Under the pieces are notes generated by a model. That model saw only the letters and a list, made by a program, of their open reading frames with translations. It ran no database searches and was not told the origin of the DNA. This document shows, piece by piece, positions 28,195-37,034 of a stretch of DNA of 64,000 bases (positions are counted from its first letter, which is position 1; the number at the start of each line of letters is the position of its first letter). The position numbers and the translations under genes are program-made. Source of the stretch: Variovorax paradoxus (lineage in GTDB: Bacteria > Pseudomonadota > Gammaproteobacteria > Burkholderiales > Burkholderiaceae_C); the NCBI RefSeq assembly GCF_009498455.1, contig NZ_CP045644.1, positions 5,025,001 through 5,089,000 of the forward strand. The letters are read 5' to 3'.

Positions 28195-29223
28195 TTGGAA
28201 TACCGTCATCTGGGCAAATCAGGCCTCAAGGTCCCCGTGCTGAGCTTCGGCACCGGCACCTTCGGCGGCAAGGGCGAGTTTTTCAGCGCGTGGGGCAGCA
28301 CCGACGTGGCCGAGGCGCGCACGCTGATCGACATCTGCATGGACGCCGGCGTCAACATGTTCGACAGCGCCGACATCTACTCGGGCGGCGCCGCCGAATC
28401 GGTACTGGGCGAGGCGCTCAAGGGCCGGCCGCGCGACCGGCTGCTCATCTCGACCAAGGCCACCTTCCGCAGCGGCGACGGGCCGAACGACGTGGGCTCG
28501 TCGCGCCAGCACCTCGTGCAGGCGGTCGATGCTTCGCTCAAGCGCCTGGGCACCGACTACATCGACCTGTTCCAGCTGCACGGCTTCGATGCGAGCACGC
28601 CGGTCGAAGAAACGCTGTCTACGCTCGACGACCTCGTGCGCGCGGGCAAGCTGCGCTATGTGGGCGCGTCGAACTTCTCGGGCTGGCACCTGATGAAGTC
28701 GCTGGCGGTGTCGGAGCAGCGCGGCTATGCGCGCTACGTGGCGCACCAGGCGTATTACTCGCTGGTGGGCCGCGAGTACGAGTGGGAGCTGATGCCGCTG
28801 GCGCAAGACCAGGGCGTGGGCGCCGTGGTCTGGAGTCCGCTGGGCTGGGGCCGGCTCACGGGCAAGATCCGCCGCGGCCAACCGCTGCCCGCCAACAGCC
28901 GCCTGCACGTGACGGCCGACATGGGCCCGCCCGTGCCGGATGAGCTGCTGTATCGCGTGGTCGAGGCGCTCGAAAAAGTCGGCGCCGAAGTCGGCAAGAC
29001 AGTGCCGCAGGTCGCGCTCAACTGGCTGCTGCAACGCCCGACGGTGTCGAGCGTGGTGGTCGGCGCGCGCGACGAAGCGCAGCTGCGCCAGAACCTCGGC
29101 GCGGTGGGCTGGAACCTCACGCCCGCGCAGGTGGCCGAGCTCGACGCGGCCAGCGCCACGACGCGCGCCTATCCGTACTGGCACCAGCAGGGTTTTCTGG
29201 AGCGCAATCCCAACCCCGTCTGA
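28195..29223 (+). CDS. Aldo/keto reductase (voltage-gated K+ channel beta-subunit-like); TTG start
   Basis: NADPH-dependent reductase of 342 residues with a TIM-barrel fold. It begins YRHLGKSGLKVPVLSFGTGTFGG. The catalytic tetrad is visible as D and Y in FDSADIYSGG, K in LISTKATF and H in FQLHGFD; a C-terminal NADPH-binding SSVVVGARDEAQLRQNL follows. The start is taken as TTG at 28195 because AAGGAG (28182-28187) lies 7 bases upstream and the conserved N-terminus begins there; no ATG is available nearby in frame. The substrate is unknown. Confidence 0.88.
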   Translation: MEYRHLGKSGLKVPVLSFGTGTFGGKGEFFSAWGSTDVAEARTLIDICMDAGVNMFDSADIYSGGAAESVLGEALKGRPRDRLLISTKATFRSGDGPNDVGSSRQHLVQAVDASLKRLGTDYIDLFQLHGFDASTPVEETLSTLDDLVRAGKLRYVGASNFSGWHLMKSLAVSEQRGYARYVAHQAYYSLVGREYEWELMPLAQDQGVGAVVWSPLGWGRLTGKIRRGQPLPANSRLHVTADMGPPVPDELLYRVVEALEKVGAEVGKTVPQVALNWLLQRPTVSSVVVGARDEAQLRQNLGAVGWNLTPAQVAELDAASATTRAYPYWHQQGFLERNPNPV

Positions 29224-29237
29224 CCCGGTTCACCGGT

Positions 29238-30131
29238 TCAGGCGGGTGTCAGCCCCAACACCCACTGCTTGAACTGCTCCAGCGCCCCGGAGGCCGGCCG
29301 GCCTTCGGGGTACGCGAAGTAGTAGCCCTGGTGCACGTCGAGGTGCCGGTCCACAGGAATGACGAGTTCGCCGGTGCGCAGTTCCTGCTCGACCAGGATG
29401 CGCGGCGCCAGCCCCACACCCATGCCCGCCGCCGCGGCGGCCACCACCATGGTGAACAGCTCGTAGCGCGGCCCGCGCGACGCGTGCACCGTGTACTCCC
29501 ATTCCTGCTGCGCGTACCAGTCGCGCCACGCATGGGCGCGCGTGCTCAGGTGCACATGGCGGCAACGCTCGAAGCCGGCTTCGTCCCACTGGGCGTGCGC
29601 GTCGCGAAACGCGGGGCTGCAGATGGGCACCATCTCGCCTTCGGAAAAGATCAGCCCGCCGCGCGTGTTCGGCCAGAACTGGTCGCCGAAATAGATCGCC
29701 GCGTCGTACGCATGCTCCTGGAATGAAAAGGGCTGCGAGCGTGCCGACAGGTTCACCGTGATGTTCGGGTGCAGCCGGCTGAAATCGGGCAGCCGCGGAA
29801 TGAGCCATTGCGTGGCGAAGGTCGGCACCACGGCCAGCTCGAGCACGAAGCCCATCTCGTGGCCGGCGCTGATCTCCAGCGTGTCGCGGCGGATCTGGTC
29901 GAGGTGGCGGCGGATGCGCGCGGCGTACTCGCGGCCCACGTCGGTGAGCGTCAGCCGCTTGCGCACACGCGAGAACAGCGGCACGCCCAGGCGCTGCTCC
30001 AGCATCGCCACCTGGCGACCGACCGCGCTTTGCGTGAGCGCCAGTTCGGTCGCCGCGCGGGTGAAGCTCCCCAGGCGTGCCGAGGCCTCGAAGGCCTGCA
30101 GCGCGCCGAGGTTGGGAATGTCTTTTCTCAT
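29238..30131 (-). CDS. LysR-family transcriptional regulator (GcvA-like)
   Basis: A 297-residue LysR protein. The N-terminus PNLGALQAFEASARLGSFTRAATELALTQSAVGRQVAMLE is the GcvA-type helix-turn-helix, followed by the effector domain. It is divergent from the FAD-dependent oxidoreductase at 30209 (77-base gap) and most likely controls it. No clear dyad was seen in the short gap. Confidence 0.9.
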   Translation of the reverse strand: MRKDIPNLGALQAFEASARLGSFTRAATELALTQSAVGRQVAMLEQRLGVPLFSRVRKRLTLTDVGREYAARIRRHLDQIRRDTLEISAGHEMGFVLELAVVPTFATQWLIPRLPDFSRLHPNITVNLSARSQPFSFQEHAYDAAIYFGDQFWPNTRGGLIFSEGEMVPICSPAFRDAHAQWDEAGFERCRHVHLSTRAHAWRDWYAQQEWEYTVHASRGPRYELFTMVVAAAAAGMGVGLAPRILVEQELRTGELVIPVDRHLDVHQGYYFAYPEGRPASGALEQFKQWVLGLTPA

Positions 30132-30208
30132 CGCGCTATTCTGGCGGGAGCGTGCGCAGCCCAGGCAACGGCCCGGGCCCGGGCACCGAAGACACCGAAA
30201 GGCATCTC

Positions 30209-31384
30209 ATGCGGCGTGTGGCGATCATCGGCGGCGGAGCCATCGGCTCGGCCATCGCGTACTTCCTGGGCGCCGACCCGGCAGGCGAGGCCTTCGACAT
30301 CACGGTGGTGGAGCGCGACTTCTCGTACCGGCAGGCCTCGTCGGCGCTGTCGGCCAGCTCGATCCGCCAGCAGTTTTCCACCGCCATCAACATCGAGATG
30401 TCGCTGTACGGCATCGACTTCTTCCGCACGCTGGGCGACACCCTTCGCGTGAGCGACGGCGACGCGCCCGACATCGGCCTCGTCGAGCCCGGCTACCTGT
30501 ACCTGGCCTCGGCGGCAGGTGTCGACGTGCTGCGAGAGAACCACGCGATGCAGAAGGCGCACGCGGTGGACGTGGCGCTGATGACGCCCGATGAGCTGAA
30601 GGCGCGCTTTCCGTGGCTCTCGACCGAGGGCATCGCGCTCGCATCGCTCGGCCTTTCGGGCGAGGGCTGGTACGACGGCTACAGCCTGCTGCAGGCCTTT
30701 CGCAAGAAGGCCGCATCGCAGGGCGCACGGTACGTGCAGGCGCATGCCATGGGGCTGTGCCGCAAGGGCCGCAGCGTGACCGGCGTGCAACTCGACCACG
30801 GCGAGACGATCGATGCCGACATCGTCGTCAACGCCGCCGGCGCCTGGGCCGCGAAGGTGGCCGAATGGGCGGGCATCGACCTGCCGGTGCGGGGACGACG
30901 CCGCAGTGTGTTCAGCTTCTCATGCCCCGAGACCTTGCCCGGCTGCCCGCTGGTCATCGACACCTCCGGCATCTGGCTGCGGCCCGAAGGTCGCCAGTTC
31001 ATCTGCGGCTATGCGCCGCCGGAAGACCAGGACCCCGACGACGCGCCACTCGAAGTCGACCACGAAGCCTTCGACAGCTTCATCTGGCCGGCGCTGGCCG
31101 AACGCATTCCGGCCTTCGAAGCCGTCCGCATGACCGGCGCGTGGGCCGGCTACTACGAGATGAACCTGTTCGACCACAACGCGATCCTCGGCCTGCACCC
31201 GGACTGCGACAACCTGTACTTCGCGAACGGTTTCTCGGGCCACGGACTGCAGCAGTGCCCGGCGGCGGGGCGGGGTATCGCGGAGCTGATCCGCTTCGGT
31301 GGTTACCGCAGCCTCGACCTGTCGCCGCTGTCGTTCGCGCGCATCCTCGAGAACCGGCCGCTGCGCGAGAAGAACATCATCTAG
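30209..31384 (+). CDS. FAD-dependent amine/amino-acid oxidoreductase (DadA/sarcosine oxidase-like)
   Basis: A 391-residue DAO-family flavoprotein. The N-terminal RRVAIIGGGAIGSAIAYFLG binds the FAD ADP moiety, and the C-terminal FANGFSGHGLQQCPAAGRGIAELI is the second flavin contact typical of the family. It oxidises an amine or D-amino acid to an imine; the exact substrate is unknown. The start at 30209 has AAAGG upstream. Its stop overlaps the convergent Old Yellow Enzyme gene by 4 bases. Confidence 0.9.
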   Translation: MRRVAIIGGGAIGSAIAYFLGADPAGEAFDITVVERDFSYRQASSALSASSIRQQFSTAINIEMSLYGIDFFRTLGDTLRVSDGDAPDIGLVEPGYLYLASAAGVDVLRENHAMQKAHAVDVALMTPDELKARFPWLSTEGIALASLGLSGEGWYDGYSLLQAFRKKAASQGARYVQAHAMGLCRKGRSVTGVQLDHGETIDADIVVNAAGAWAAKVAEWAGIDLPVRGRRRSVFSFSCPETLPGCPLVIDTSGIWLRPEGRQFICGYAPPEDQDPDDAPLEVDHEAFDSFIWPALAERIPAFEAVRMTGAWAGYYEMNLFDHNAILGLHPDCDNLYFANGFSGHGLQQCPAAGRGIAELIRFGGYRSLDLSPLSFARILENRPLREKNII

Positions 31385-32475
31385 CGTTGCTGCTCCACCG
31401 GCTTGATGTCGCCCACGGGCGACAGCAGCGCCGGATCGAAGGCGGCGAGCGCGCGGCCTTCCTTCAGCCGCTTCGGCCAATCGGGGTTCGACAGCGCGCC
31501 GCGTCCCAGTGCCACGAAGTCGGCGCCATCTGCGAGCGCCGCCTCGGCACGCAACGGGTCGTGCAAGCTTCCGTTGGCGACGATCGCAATCCCCGGCGCA
31601 TGGCGGCGCGCGAGCTGCAGCAGGCTCGGCCCCGCGTCGCCGAAGGCCGGGCGCCAGGCCTCGAGCTCCGTGACGTGCAGGTAGTCGATGCCGCTTTGCG
31701 CCAGCGCCCCGAACACCCTCGCCGCACCGGCCTCGGCTTCCGGCCACTTGTGGCCGAAGTCGTTGACCTTGCCTTGCGAGATGCGCACGCCGACCGGCGC
31801 CGAGGCGCCCAGCATCTGCCGCACGGCGCGCACCACCTCGACGGTCAGTTGCGCGCGGTGTGCGAGGGTGCCGCCCCAGCGGTCGGTGCGCGCGTTGGTG
31901 TGGCCGGTCATGAACTGGTCGAGCAGGTAGCCGTTCGCGCCGTGGATCTCCACGCCGTCGAAGCCCGCCACTTCCATCGCCAGCAGCGCGGCGCGGGCGA
32001 AGCCGCGAATGGCTTCTGCGATGTCGGCGTCGGCCATCGCACGGGGCACCGGGTACTCGCCTTCGCCGCCGTAGGCCGTCATCTGCGTGCCCCGCGGACG
32101 GATCGACGACGGTCCCGCCGTGTGGTCGCGAAAGCGGTTGAACTGCGACAGCGCGCCCGCATGCATGAGCTGCGCGATCACGCGTCCGCCCGCGCCCTGG
32201 ATCGCCTTCACCACCGGCTGCCACGCGCGGGCTTGTTCGCGATCGCTCAGGCCGGGCTGGCGGAAATAGCCTTGCGAATACGCCGCGTCGGTGTAGATGC
32301 CTTCGGTGATGAGGAGGCCGAAGCCGCCGCGCGCAAAGCGTTCGTAGTAGCGGGCCATCGTGCTGTTGGCGTGGCCTTCGGGCGAGGCGCTGACGCGCGT
32401 CATCGGCGCCACGGCGAGCCGGTTGGGCAACTGCAGGCCGTTCAAATTCGTCGGCGTGAACAGCGGCGTGTTCAT
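31381..32475 (-). CDS. Old Yellow Enzyme family ene-reductase
   Basis: FMN-dependent NAD(P)H oxidoreductase of 364 residues that reduces activated C=C bonds. Diagnostic segments are the start LFTPTNLNGLQLPNRLAVAPMTR, the substrate-binding HGANGYLLDQF, the RWGG motif and the FMN-binding ANGSLHDP. The start at 32475 overlaps the RidA stop (ATGA, 32475-32472), so the two are co-translated. The physiological substrate is unknown. Confidence 0.92.
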   Translation of the reverse strand: MNTPLFTPTNLNGLQLPNRLAVAPMTRVSASPEGHANSTMARYYERFARGGFGLLITEGIYTDAAYSQGYFRQPGLSDREQARAWQPVVKAIQGAGGRVIAQLMHAGALSQFNRFRDHTAGPSSIRPRGTQMTAYGGEGEYPVPRAMADADIAEAIRGFARAALLAMEVAGFDGVEIHGANGYLLDQFMTGHTNARTDRWGGTLAHRAQLTVEVVRAVRQMLGASAPVGVRISQGKVNDFGHKWPEAEAGAARVFGALAQSGIDYLHVTELEAWRPAFGDAGPSLLQLARRHAPGIAIVANGSLHDPLRAEAALADGADFVALGRGALSNPDWPKRLKEGRALAAFDPALLSPVGDIKPVEQQR

Positions 32476-32876
32476 CGGGCGTCTCCGGGCGCGACGGCGA
32501 TGGCCTCGATTTCGATCATCGCGTCGGGCGAGTACAGGCCCGAGACCTCGACGATGGTGTCGGCCGGGTAGGGCGCCGAGAACCACTTGCGGCGCAGTTC
32601 GACGATCTTCGGGAAATGCGACATGGAGGTCAGGAAGATCGTCACCTTGACCACGCTGCCCAGGCCCGTGCCGGCAGCCCGCAGCACGCGGTCGAGATTC
32701 TTGAAAGCCTGCTCGGCCTGGCGGTCGAAGTCGCCCTTGCCGACGATCTCGCCGTCGTCGCCGATGGCGGCCTGGCCCGACACGAAGACGAGGTTGCCAA
32801 GCTGGATCGCCTGCGACAGCAGGAAGGGTGCGTAGGGGTCAGGTTGCGTGTGGATTTGCTTGGGTTGCAGTTGCAT
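32472..32876 (-). CDS. RidA/YjgF-family imine deaminase
   Basis: A 134-residue chorismate-mutase-like trimeric protein that hydrolyses reactive imines or enamines. The conserved parts are FVSGQAAIGDDGEIVG, QAFKNLDRVLRAAGTGLGSVVKVTIFLT and the C-terminal MIEIEAIAV. It is coupled to the ene-reductase and lies near an amine-oxidase-like flavoprotein that would make imines. It is divergent from the LysR gene at 33016. Confidence 0.9.
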   Translation of the reverse strand: MQLQPKQIHTQPDPYAPFLLSQAIQLGNLVFVSGQAAIGDDGEIVGKGDFDRQAEQAFKNLDRVLRAAGTGLGSVVKVTIFLTSMSHFPKIVELRRKWFSAPYPADTIVEVSGLYSPDAMIEIEAIAVAPGDAR

Positions 32877-32971
32877 GACGGGTGCCTTTGATGGTGAATT
32901 TCAGATCAGCCGTGGAAGTGATTTATTCCTGCGACGACTTGAATTTAGGGATGAAGGTGGCGCTCGACAAA

Positions 32972-33010
32972 GGCTGATTTTTCAGCCGACAGATGAGTTG
33001 AGCTAATCTG
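32972..33010. promoter_or_regulatory. Candidate LysR-type operator region
   Basis: Two dyads lie next to each other just upstream of the LysR start at 33016: GGCTGA-TTTT-TCAGCC (32972-32987) and CAGAT-N11-ATCTG (32990-33010). The latter includes CTAAT, the core recognised by GcvA in E. coli. A shared operator for the divergent LysR and ridA-ene-reductase units is plausible but unproven. Confidence 0.38.
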
Positions 33011-33015
33011 TGTGC

Positions 33016-33954
33016 ATGCGAAGACTTCCTCCCCTGGGCGCATTGCGCGTGTTCGAGGCCGCGGCGCGTCGGCTGAGCTTCAAGGCGGCGGCCGACGAGC
33101 TGCACGTCACGCCGACCGCCGTCAGCCACCAGATCAAACAGCTCGAAGAAACGCTCGACGTGCGCCTGTTCGAACGCGGCACGCGGCAGGTGCACCTGAC
33201 GGCCGCCGGCCACCAGCTGTTCCCTGCGCTGCGCGACGGGTTCGACAGCTTCGAGCGCGCCGTCGACGGCGTGCGCCGCCTGAAGGGCACGCGCATCGCC
33301 ACGCTGTCGTCCACGGTCGGTTTCATGGCCCGGCGGCTGGCGCCGCGCGCGGGCACCTTCCGCGACCTGCATCCCGAGTGGACGCTGCGGCTGGACGCCA
33401 CCAACCAGGTCGTCGACCTCGACACCGAGGCCGATGCAGCCATCCGCTACGGCAACGGCCGCTACGCCGACCTCGTCGTCGAGCCGCTGTTCCAGGACCA
33501 CTACGCGCCGGTCTGCAGTCCCGCGCTGGCGGTCGCGGCGAAGAAAGACCTGCGCGCCGTCTCGCTGATCCATTTCGAATGGGGACGCGCGGGGCGCGAC
33601 GAAACGCTGGCGCCGGTGTGGCGCACCTGGCTCGCGCGCGCGGGCCGCACCGATGTCGACGCGCAGGCCGGCCTGTCGTTCACCGAAGAGATTCACGCGG
33701 TGCAGGCCACGGTCGCGGGGCAGGGCGTCGGCCTGCTGAGCCTGGCGCTGGTGGCCGACGAGCTCGCGTCGGGCCTGCTGGTGCAGCCCTTCGCGCTGTC
33801 GGTCGAAAGCTACCGCTACGACCTCGTGTACAGCCCGCGCGCCGCGAGCCGGCCCGCGACGATGGTGCTGCGCGACTGGGTGCACCGCGAGTTCGGCGCC
33901 GCGCCGGTCCCGCAAGCGACAGTGCCCGCGCTACAGCCCGGAAAGAAGGCATAG
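33016..33954 (+). CDS. LysR-family transcriptional regulator (GcvA-like)
   Basis: About 312 residues with the GcvA-type DNA-binding start RLPPLGALRVFEAAARRLSF and helix-turn-helix ADELHVTPTAVSHQIKQLEE. A LysR effector domain follows. A GTG at 33010 would add two residues. It is divergent from ridA and the ene-reductase, which it probably controls, and is followed on the same strand by a CoA-transferase only 8 bases downstream, so the two may be co-transcribed. Confidence 0.9.
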   Translation: MRRLPPLGALRVFEAAARRLSFKAAADELHVTPTAVSHQIKQLEETLDVRLFERGTRQVHLTAAGHQLFPALRDGFDSFERAVDGVRRLKGTRIATLSSTVGFMARRLAPRAGTFRDLHPEWTLRLDATNQVVDLDTEADAAIRYGNGRYADLVVEPLFQDHYAPVCSPALAVAAKKDLRAVSLIHFEWGRAGRDETLAPVWRTWLARAGRTDVDAQAGLSFTEEIHAVQATVAGQGVGLLSLALVADELASGLLVQPFALSVESYRYDLVYSPRAASRPATMVLRDWVHREFGAAPVPQATVPALQPGKKA

Positions 33955-33962
33955 TGGCAGGC

Positions 33963-35258
33963 ATGACTGCCCAGACCCTGTACGCGCAGAAGCGCGTCTT
34001 AGCCGCCGATGCCGTGCGCCAGGTGCGCAACGGCGACATGATCATCGTGCCCACGGGCGTCGGCGAGCCGCCGTCGCTGCTCACGGCGCTGTCCGAGCAG
34101 CGCCGCGACTTCCGCGACGTGAAGGTCGCGCAGATTCTTGCGATGCGCAAGTACGCTTACATCGACCCCGAGACGGTCGAGCACGTGCGCCACGTGGCGC
34201 TGTTCTTCGGGGGCGCCACGCGCGCCGGCGGGCAGGCCGGCTGGATCGACTTCATTCCCAACTACTTCTCCGAGATTCCCGCGCAGATCGAGCGCGGGCA
34301 GATCGCGGCCGACGTGGTGTTCAGCATGGCGTCGCCCATGGACGCACACGGCTACTTCGCGCTGAGCCTGGGCCCCGACTACACGATGGCCGCGGTGGCG
34401 AAAGCCCGCGCGGTCGTGCTCGAGGTGAACCCCAACGTGCCCTACGCGCATGGCAACTGCCACGTGCACATCTCGCAGGTGGCGGCGCTCGTCGAGAGCA
34501 GCGAGCCGGTGATGGAAGTCGGCCTGCCCAAGATCGGCCCGGTGCAGGAAGCCATCGGCAGGCACGTGGCCGACCTGATCGACGACGGCGCGACCCTGCA
34601 GATCGGCTACGGCGGCATTCCCGACGCGGTGGTGATGCAGCTCACGGGCAAGCGCGACCTGGGCATCCACACCGAGATGATCGGCGACGGCATCCTCACG
34701 CTGGTCGAAAGCGGTGCGGTCACCAACCGCCGCAAGAATTACCTGCCGGGCAAGTCGGTCGCGACCTTCGCGCTGGGCTCCAGCAAGCTGTACCGCTTCA
34801 TGGACCGCAACCCGGGGCTGGAGATGCATCCGGTCAACTTCACCAACGACCCGGCGCTGGCGGGGCTCAACGACAACCTCATCGCCATCAACGCCACCAT
34901 GCAGATCGACCTGCTGGGCCAGTGCGGCTCCGAGAGCCTGGGCCATGCGCCGTACTCGGGCACGGGCGGGCAGTCGGACTTCGTGCGCGCGGCCAACCGC
35001 TCGCGCGGCGGCAAGGCCTTCATCGTGCTGCCTTCCACGGCGAAGGACGACACCATTTCGCGCATCGTGCTGTCGCTCTCGCCGGGCACGCATGTGAGCA
35101 CGAGCAAGAACGACATCAACTACGTCGTCACCGAATACGGCGTGGCGCAACTTCGCGGCAAGTCGGCCAAGCAGCGCGCGCAGGAGCTGATTGTGATTGC
35201 GCATCCGAACTTTCGCGCGGAGCTGACGGAACAGGCGAAGCAGGCCAGGCTGCTTTGA
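33963..35258 (+). CDS. Acetyl-CoA hydrolase/transferase family protein (class I CoA-transferase)
   Basis: A 431-residue CoA-transferase related to acetate or 4-hydroxybutyrate CoA-transferases. The CoA-binding loop IGYGGIPDAVV precedes the HTEMIGDGI segment carrying the catalytic glutamate. GHAPYSGTGGQSDFVRAANRSRGGKAF is the C-terminal oxyanion-hole block. The start is taken at ATG 33963; GTG 33954 is possible. It probably moves CoA between acetyl-CoA and an organic acid; the acceptor is unknown. Confidence 0.9.
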   Translation: MTAQTLYAQKRVLAADAVRQVRNGDMIIVPTGVGEPPSLLTALSEQRRDFRDVKVAQILAMRKYAYIDPETVEHVRHVALFFGGATRAGGQAGWIDFIPNYFSEIPAQIERGQIAADVVFSMASPMDAHGYFALSLGPDYTMAAVAKARAVVLEVNPNVPYAHGNCHVHISQVAALVESSEPVMEVGLPKIGPVQEAIGRHVADLIDDGATLQIGYGGIPDAVVMQLTGKRDLGIHTEMIGDGILTLVESGAVTNRRKNYLPGKSVATFALGSSKLYRFMDRNPGLEMHPVNFTNDPALAGLNDNLIAINATMQIDLLGQCGSESLGHAPYSGTGGQSDFVRAANRSRGGKAFIVLPSTAKDDTISRIVLSLSPGTHVSTSKNDINYVVTEYGVAQLRGKSAKQRAQELIVIAHPNFRAELTEQAKQARLL

Positions 35259-35275
35259 GTTTCACAAGGGCGGTG

Positions 35276-35295
35276 GGAGTGACTTAGGGCACTCC
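35276..35295 (+). terminator. Weak stem-loop after the CoA-transferase gene
   Basis: GGAGTG and CACTCC (35276-35281 and 35290-35295) can pair around an 8-base loop, 18 bases past the stop. No U-run follows; a terminator role is only suggested. Confidence 0.3.
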
Positions 35296-35328
35296 TGCGC
35301 GGCCCGGGCGATGGCTACATTCACTGCG

Positions 35329-35886
35329 ATGAGCATCCCTCTGCGACACCTTTTTCTGCTGGGCGCGGCCTGCGTGTTGTCTGGCCCGGCGCTCGCCTGC
35401 AGCGGGCCGGGCCAGCCCGGATGCCCGCCGCCGAACGCGCCGGGCTGGCCGCACAACAGCCGGCCACCGCCCCAGGACCCCGTGCCCGTGATCCCCGGCG
35501 GCACGGGCCGTTACAGCGACCCCGACGAGTACCTGGCGCCCCCACCGCCGGACCCCACCTTCTCGTACAAGTGGGGTGCGTATGTCATCGACAAGTCGAA
35601 GGGCGCGTTCGGCGGCGTCGACAACCGCGCGACCCAGGCCGATGCCGAGAACAACGCCATCGCCCAGTGCGTGGGCAATGGCGGTACCGCCACCGGCTGC
35701 CGCAGCATGACGCTGGTCTGGCAGGAAGGCTGTGGCGTGGTCGTGATGGGCCGCAACGTGCTGTCGATGAAAGCCAACAAGCTGCAGAGCGCGGCACAGG
35801 CGGAAGCGATGGCGGAATGCTCCGCGCACGCGAAGGACTGCAAGGTCGTCACCGCGCGCTGCAACGCGCTGGTCGTCAATCGGTGA
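35329..35886 (+). CDS. Secreted DUF4189 domain protein
   Basis: A 185-residue exported protein. A signal peptide (MSIPLRHLFLLGAACVLSGPALA) is followed by a proline-rich linker (to about residue 75) and a DUF4189 domain (WGAYVIDKSKGAFGGVDN... to the C-terminus) with six or more cysteines that may pair in the periplasm. The family is small, secreted and functionally undefined. An upstream ATG at 35311 is less likely because it precedes the signal. The last 11 bases overlap the convergent ribokinase gene. Confidence 0.85.
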   Translation: MSIPLRHLFLLGAACVLSGPALACSGPGQPGCPPPNAPGWPHNSRPPPQDPVPVIPGGTGRYSDPDEYLAPPPPDPTFSYKWGAYVIDKSKGAFGGVDNRATQADAENNAIAQCVGNGGTATGCRSMTLVWQEGCGVVVMGRNVLSMKANKLQSAAQAEAMAECSAHAKDCKVVTARCNALVVNR

Positions 35887-36802
35887 TCAGCTGGCCTTGG
35901 CCGCTCGTGCTGTCAAGAAAATCCTGCAACTCCTGCCGGGTGGGCAGCGTGCTCTGGGAGCCGAAGCCGCGAACCGCCAGGGCTGCCGCCGCGCAGGCCA
36001 CCCGCATGGCCTGCGGGATGCCGAGCGACCAATGAACGGCCAGCGTGGCAGCGAAGGCGTCGCCGGCGCCAGTCGTGTCGAGCACCGGCACGCGGAAGGC
36101 CGCCTGCTCGTGCAGGGTGCCTTGTCCATCGACGTGTGCCGCGCCCTCGCTGCCGCGCGTCACGACGATCCGCCCGGGCCACCTGGCGAGCAGCGCACGC
36201 CACTCGTCGCCATCGACATGGCCATCGCCGAAGCCCGCTGTCAGTTCGTGCTGGTTGGCCAGGAAGAGGTGCACGCGCTGCATGAGCTCGGGCGGAATCG
36301 CGCCCGCGGGGGACGGGGTCAGTAGAAAGGGCTTGCCGAAGCGGTGGGCGAGCTCGGCCGCCGCCATCACGGCCGCCGTCGGAACGCCCAGTTCGGCCAG
36401 CACCACGTCGCTGCGCGCGAACAGCGGTTCGGCGGCGCGCACGTGGGCGGCGGTCAACTGGTGGTTGGCACCCGGCACCACGGTGACGGCGCTTTCGCCC
36501 CGGCACGCGAAAACTGCCGCAGCGCCGGTGGCCGCGTCGGTCGTGGTCGCCACATGGTCGATGTGCACGCCCTCGGCGCGCAGGCGCTCCCGCAGTTCAT
36601 GGCCCTCGGCATCGTTGCCGACGCAACCGACGAGCGCGGTCTCGGCGCCCTGGCGCGCAGCGGCCACCGCCTGGTCGGCGCCCTTGCCGCCGGGCGCGCG
36701 CCGAAAGCTCTGCCCGCCCAGCGTCTCGCCGCTGCGCGGCAGGCACGCGGTTTCGAACACGCAGTCCATGTTGATGCCGCCCACCACCAGCAAGCGAGTC
36801 AT
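35876..36802 (-). CDS. rbsK: PfkB-family sugar kinase (ribokinase-like)
   Basis: A 308-residue kinase of the ribokinase superfamily. It has the substrate-side motif PGGKGADQAVAAAR (37 on) and the C-terminal ATP/anion-hole motif DTTGAGDAFAA (about 241-251), whose last Asp is the catalytic base. The glycine pair and N-terminal VVGGINMD match ribokinase. It is divergent from a sugar ABC operon ending in araB and araD, and so is probably part of the same pentose pathway, perhaps phosphorylating a different sugar or an intermediate. Confidence 0.88.
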   Translation of the reverse strand: MTRLLVVGGINMDCVFETACLPRSGETLGGQSFRRAPGGKGADQAVAAARQGAETALVGCVGNDAEGHELRERLRAEGVHIDHVATTTDAATGAAAVFACRGESAVTVVPGANHQLTAAHVRAAEPLFARSDVVLAELGVPTAAVMAAAELAHRFGKPFLLTPSPAGAIPPELMQRVHLFLANQHELTAGFGDGHVDGDEWRALLARWPGRIVVTRGSEGAAHVDGQGTLHEQAAFRVPVLDTTGAGDAFAATLAVHWSLGIPQAMRVACAAAALAVRGFGSQSTLPTRQELQDFLDSTSGQGQLITD

Positions 36803-36868
36803 GCCTGTCTTTTCCCTTTGTTCTTGCCTTGCGGGATCGCGAAGCGCGGCAAGTATGCGCCATCAGAT

Positions 36869-36960
36869 ACGAACATAAACGGACAAATTCAGAGGGAATT
36901 CCCTGAGAAAAATGCCGAATTTGTGCGAATACAAATGTTCGAATGAACAATAGAATTTGT
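36869..36960. promoter_or_regulatory. Dense operator region between ribokinase and sugar-transport operon
   Basis: This AT-rich stretch holds several dyads. ACGAACAT (36869-36876) and ATGTTCGAAT (36935-36944) are opposite-facing copies of a DeoR/GlpR-type half-site. ACAAATTC (36883-36890) is mirrored by GAATTTGT at 36917-36924 and again at 36953-36960. AGGGAATTCCCT (36893-36904) is a perfect 12-base palindrome. The cluster encodes its own DeoR-family regulator at 43680, the obvious candidate to bind here and control both directions. Confidence 0.55.
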
Positions 36961-37034
36961 TCCGTTCCACCGAACGAACGCACGCTGGCCCTCAGCGCGC
37001 ACCTTCAACAAGCGCATCCCAAGGAGACAAATCC

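Noticed and set aside
33012..35258. A single 748-codon frame apparently fusing a regulator and a CoA-transferase
   Set aside because: The first third is the LysR gene read in the wrong frame. The true CoA-transferase starts at 33963 and LysR is in another frame ending at 33954.
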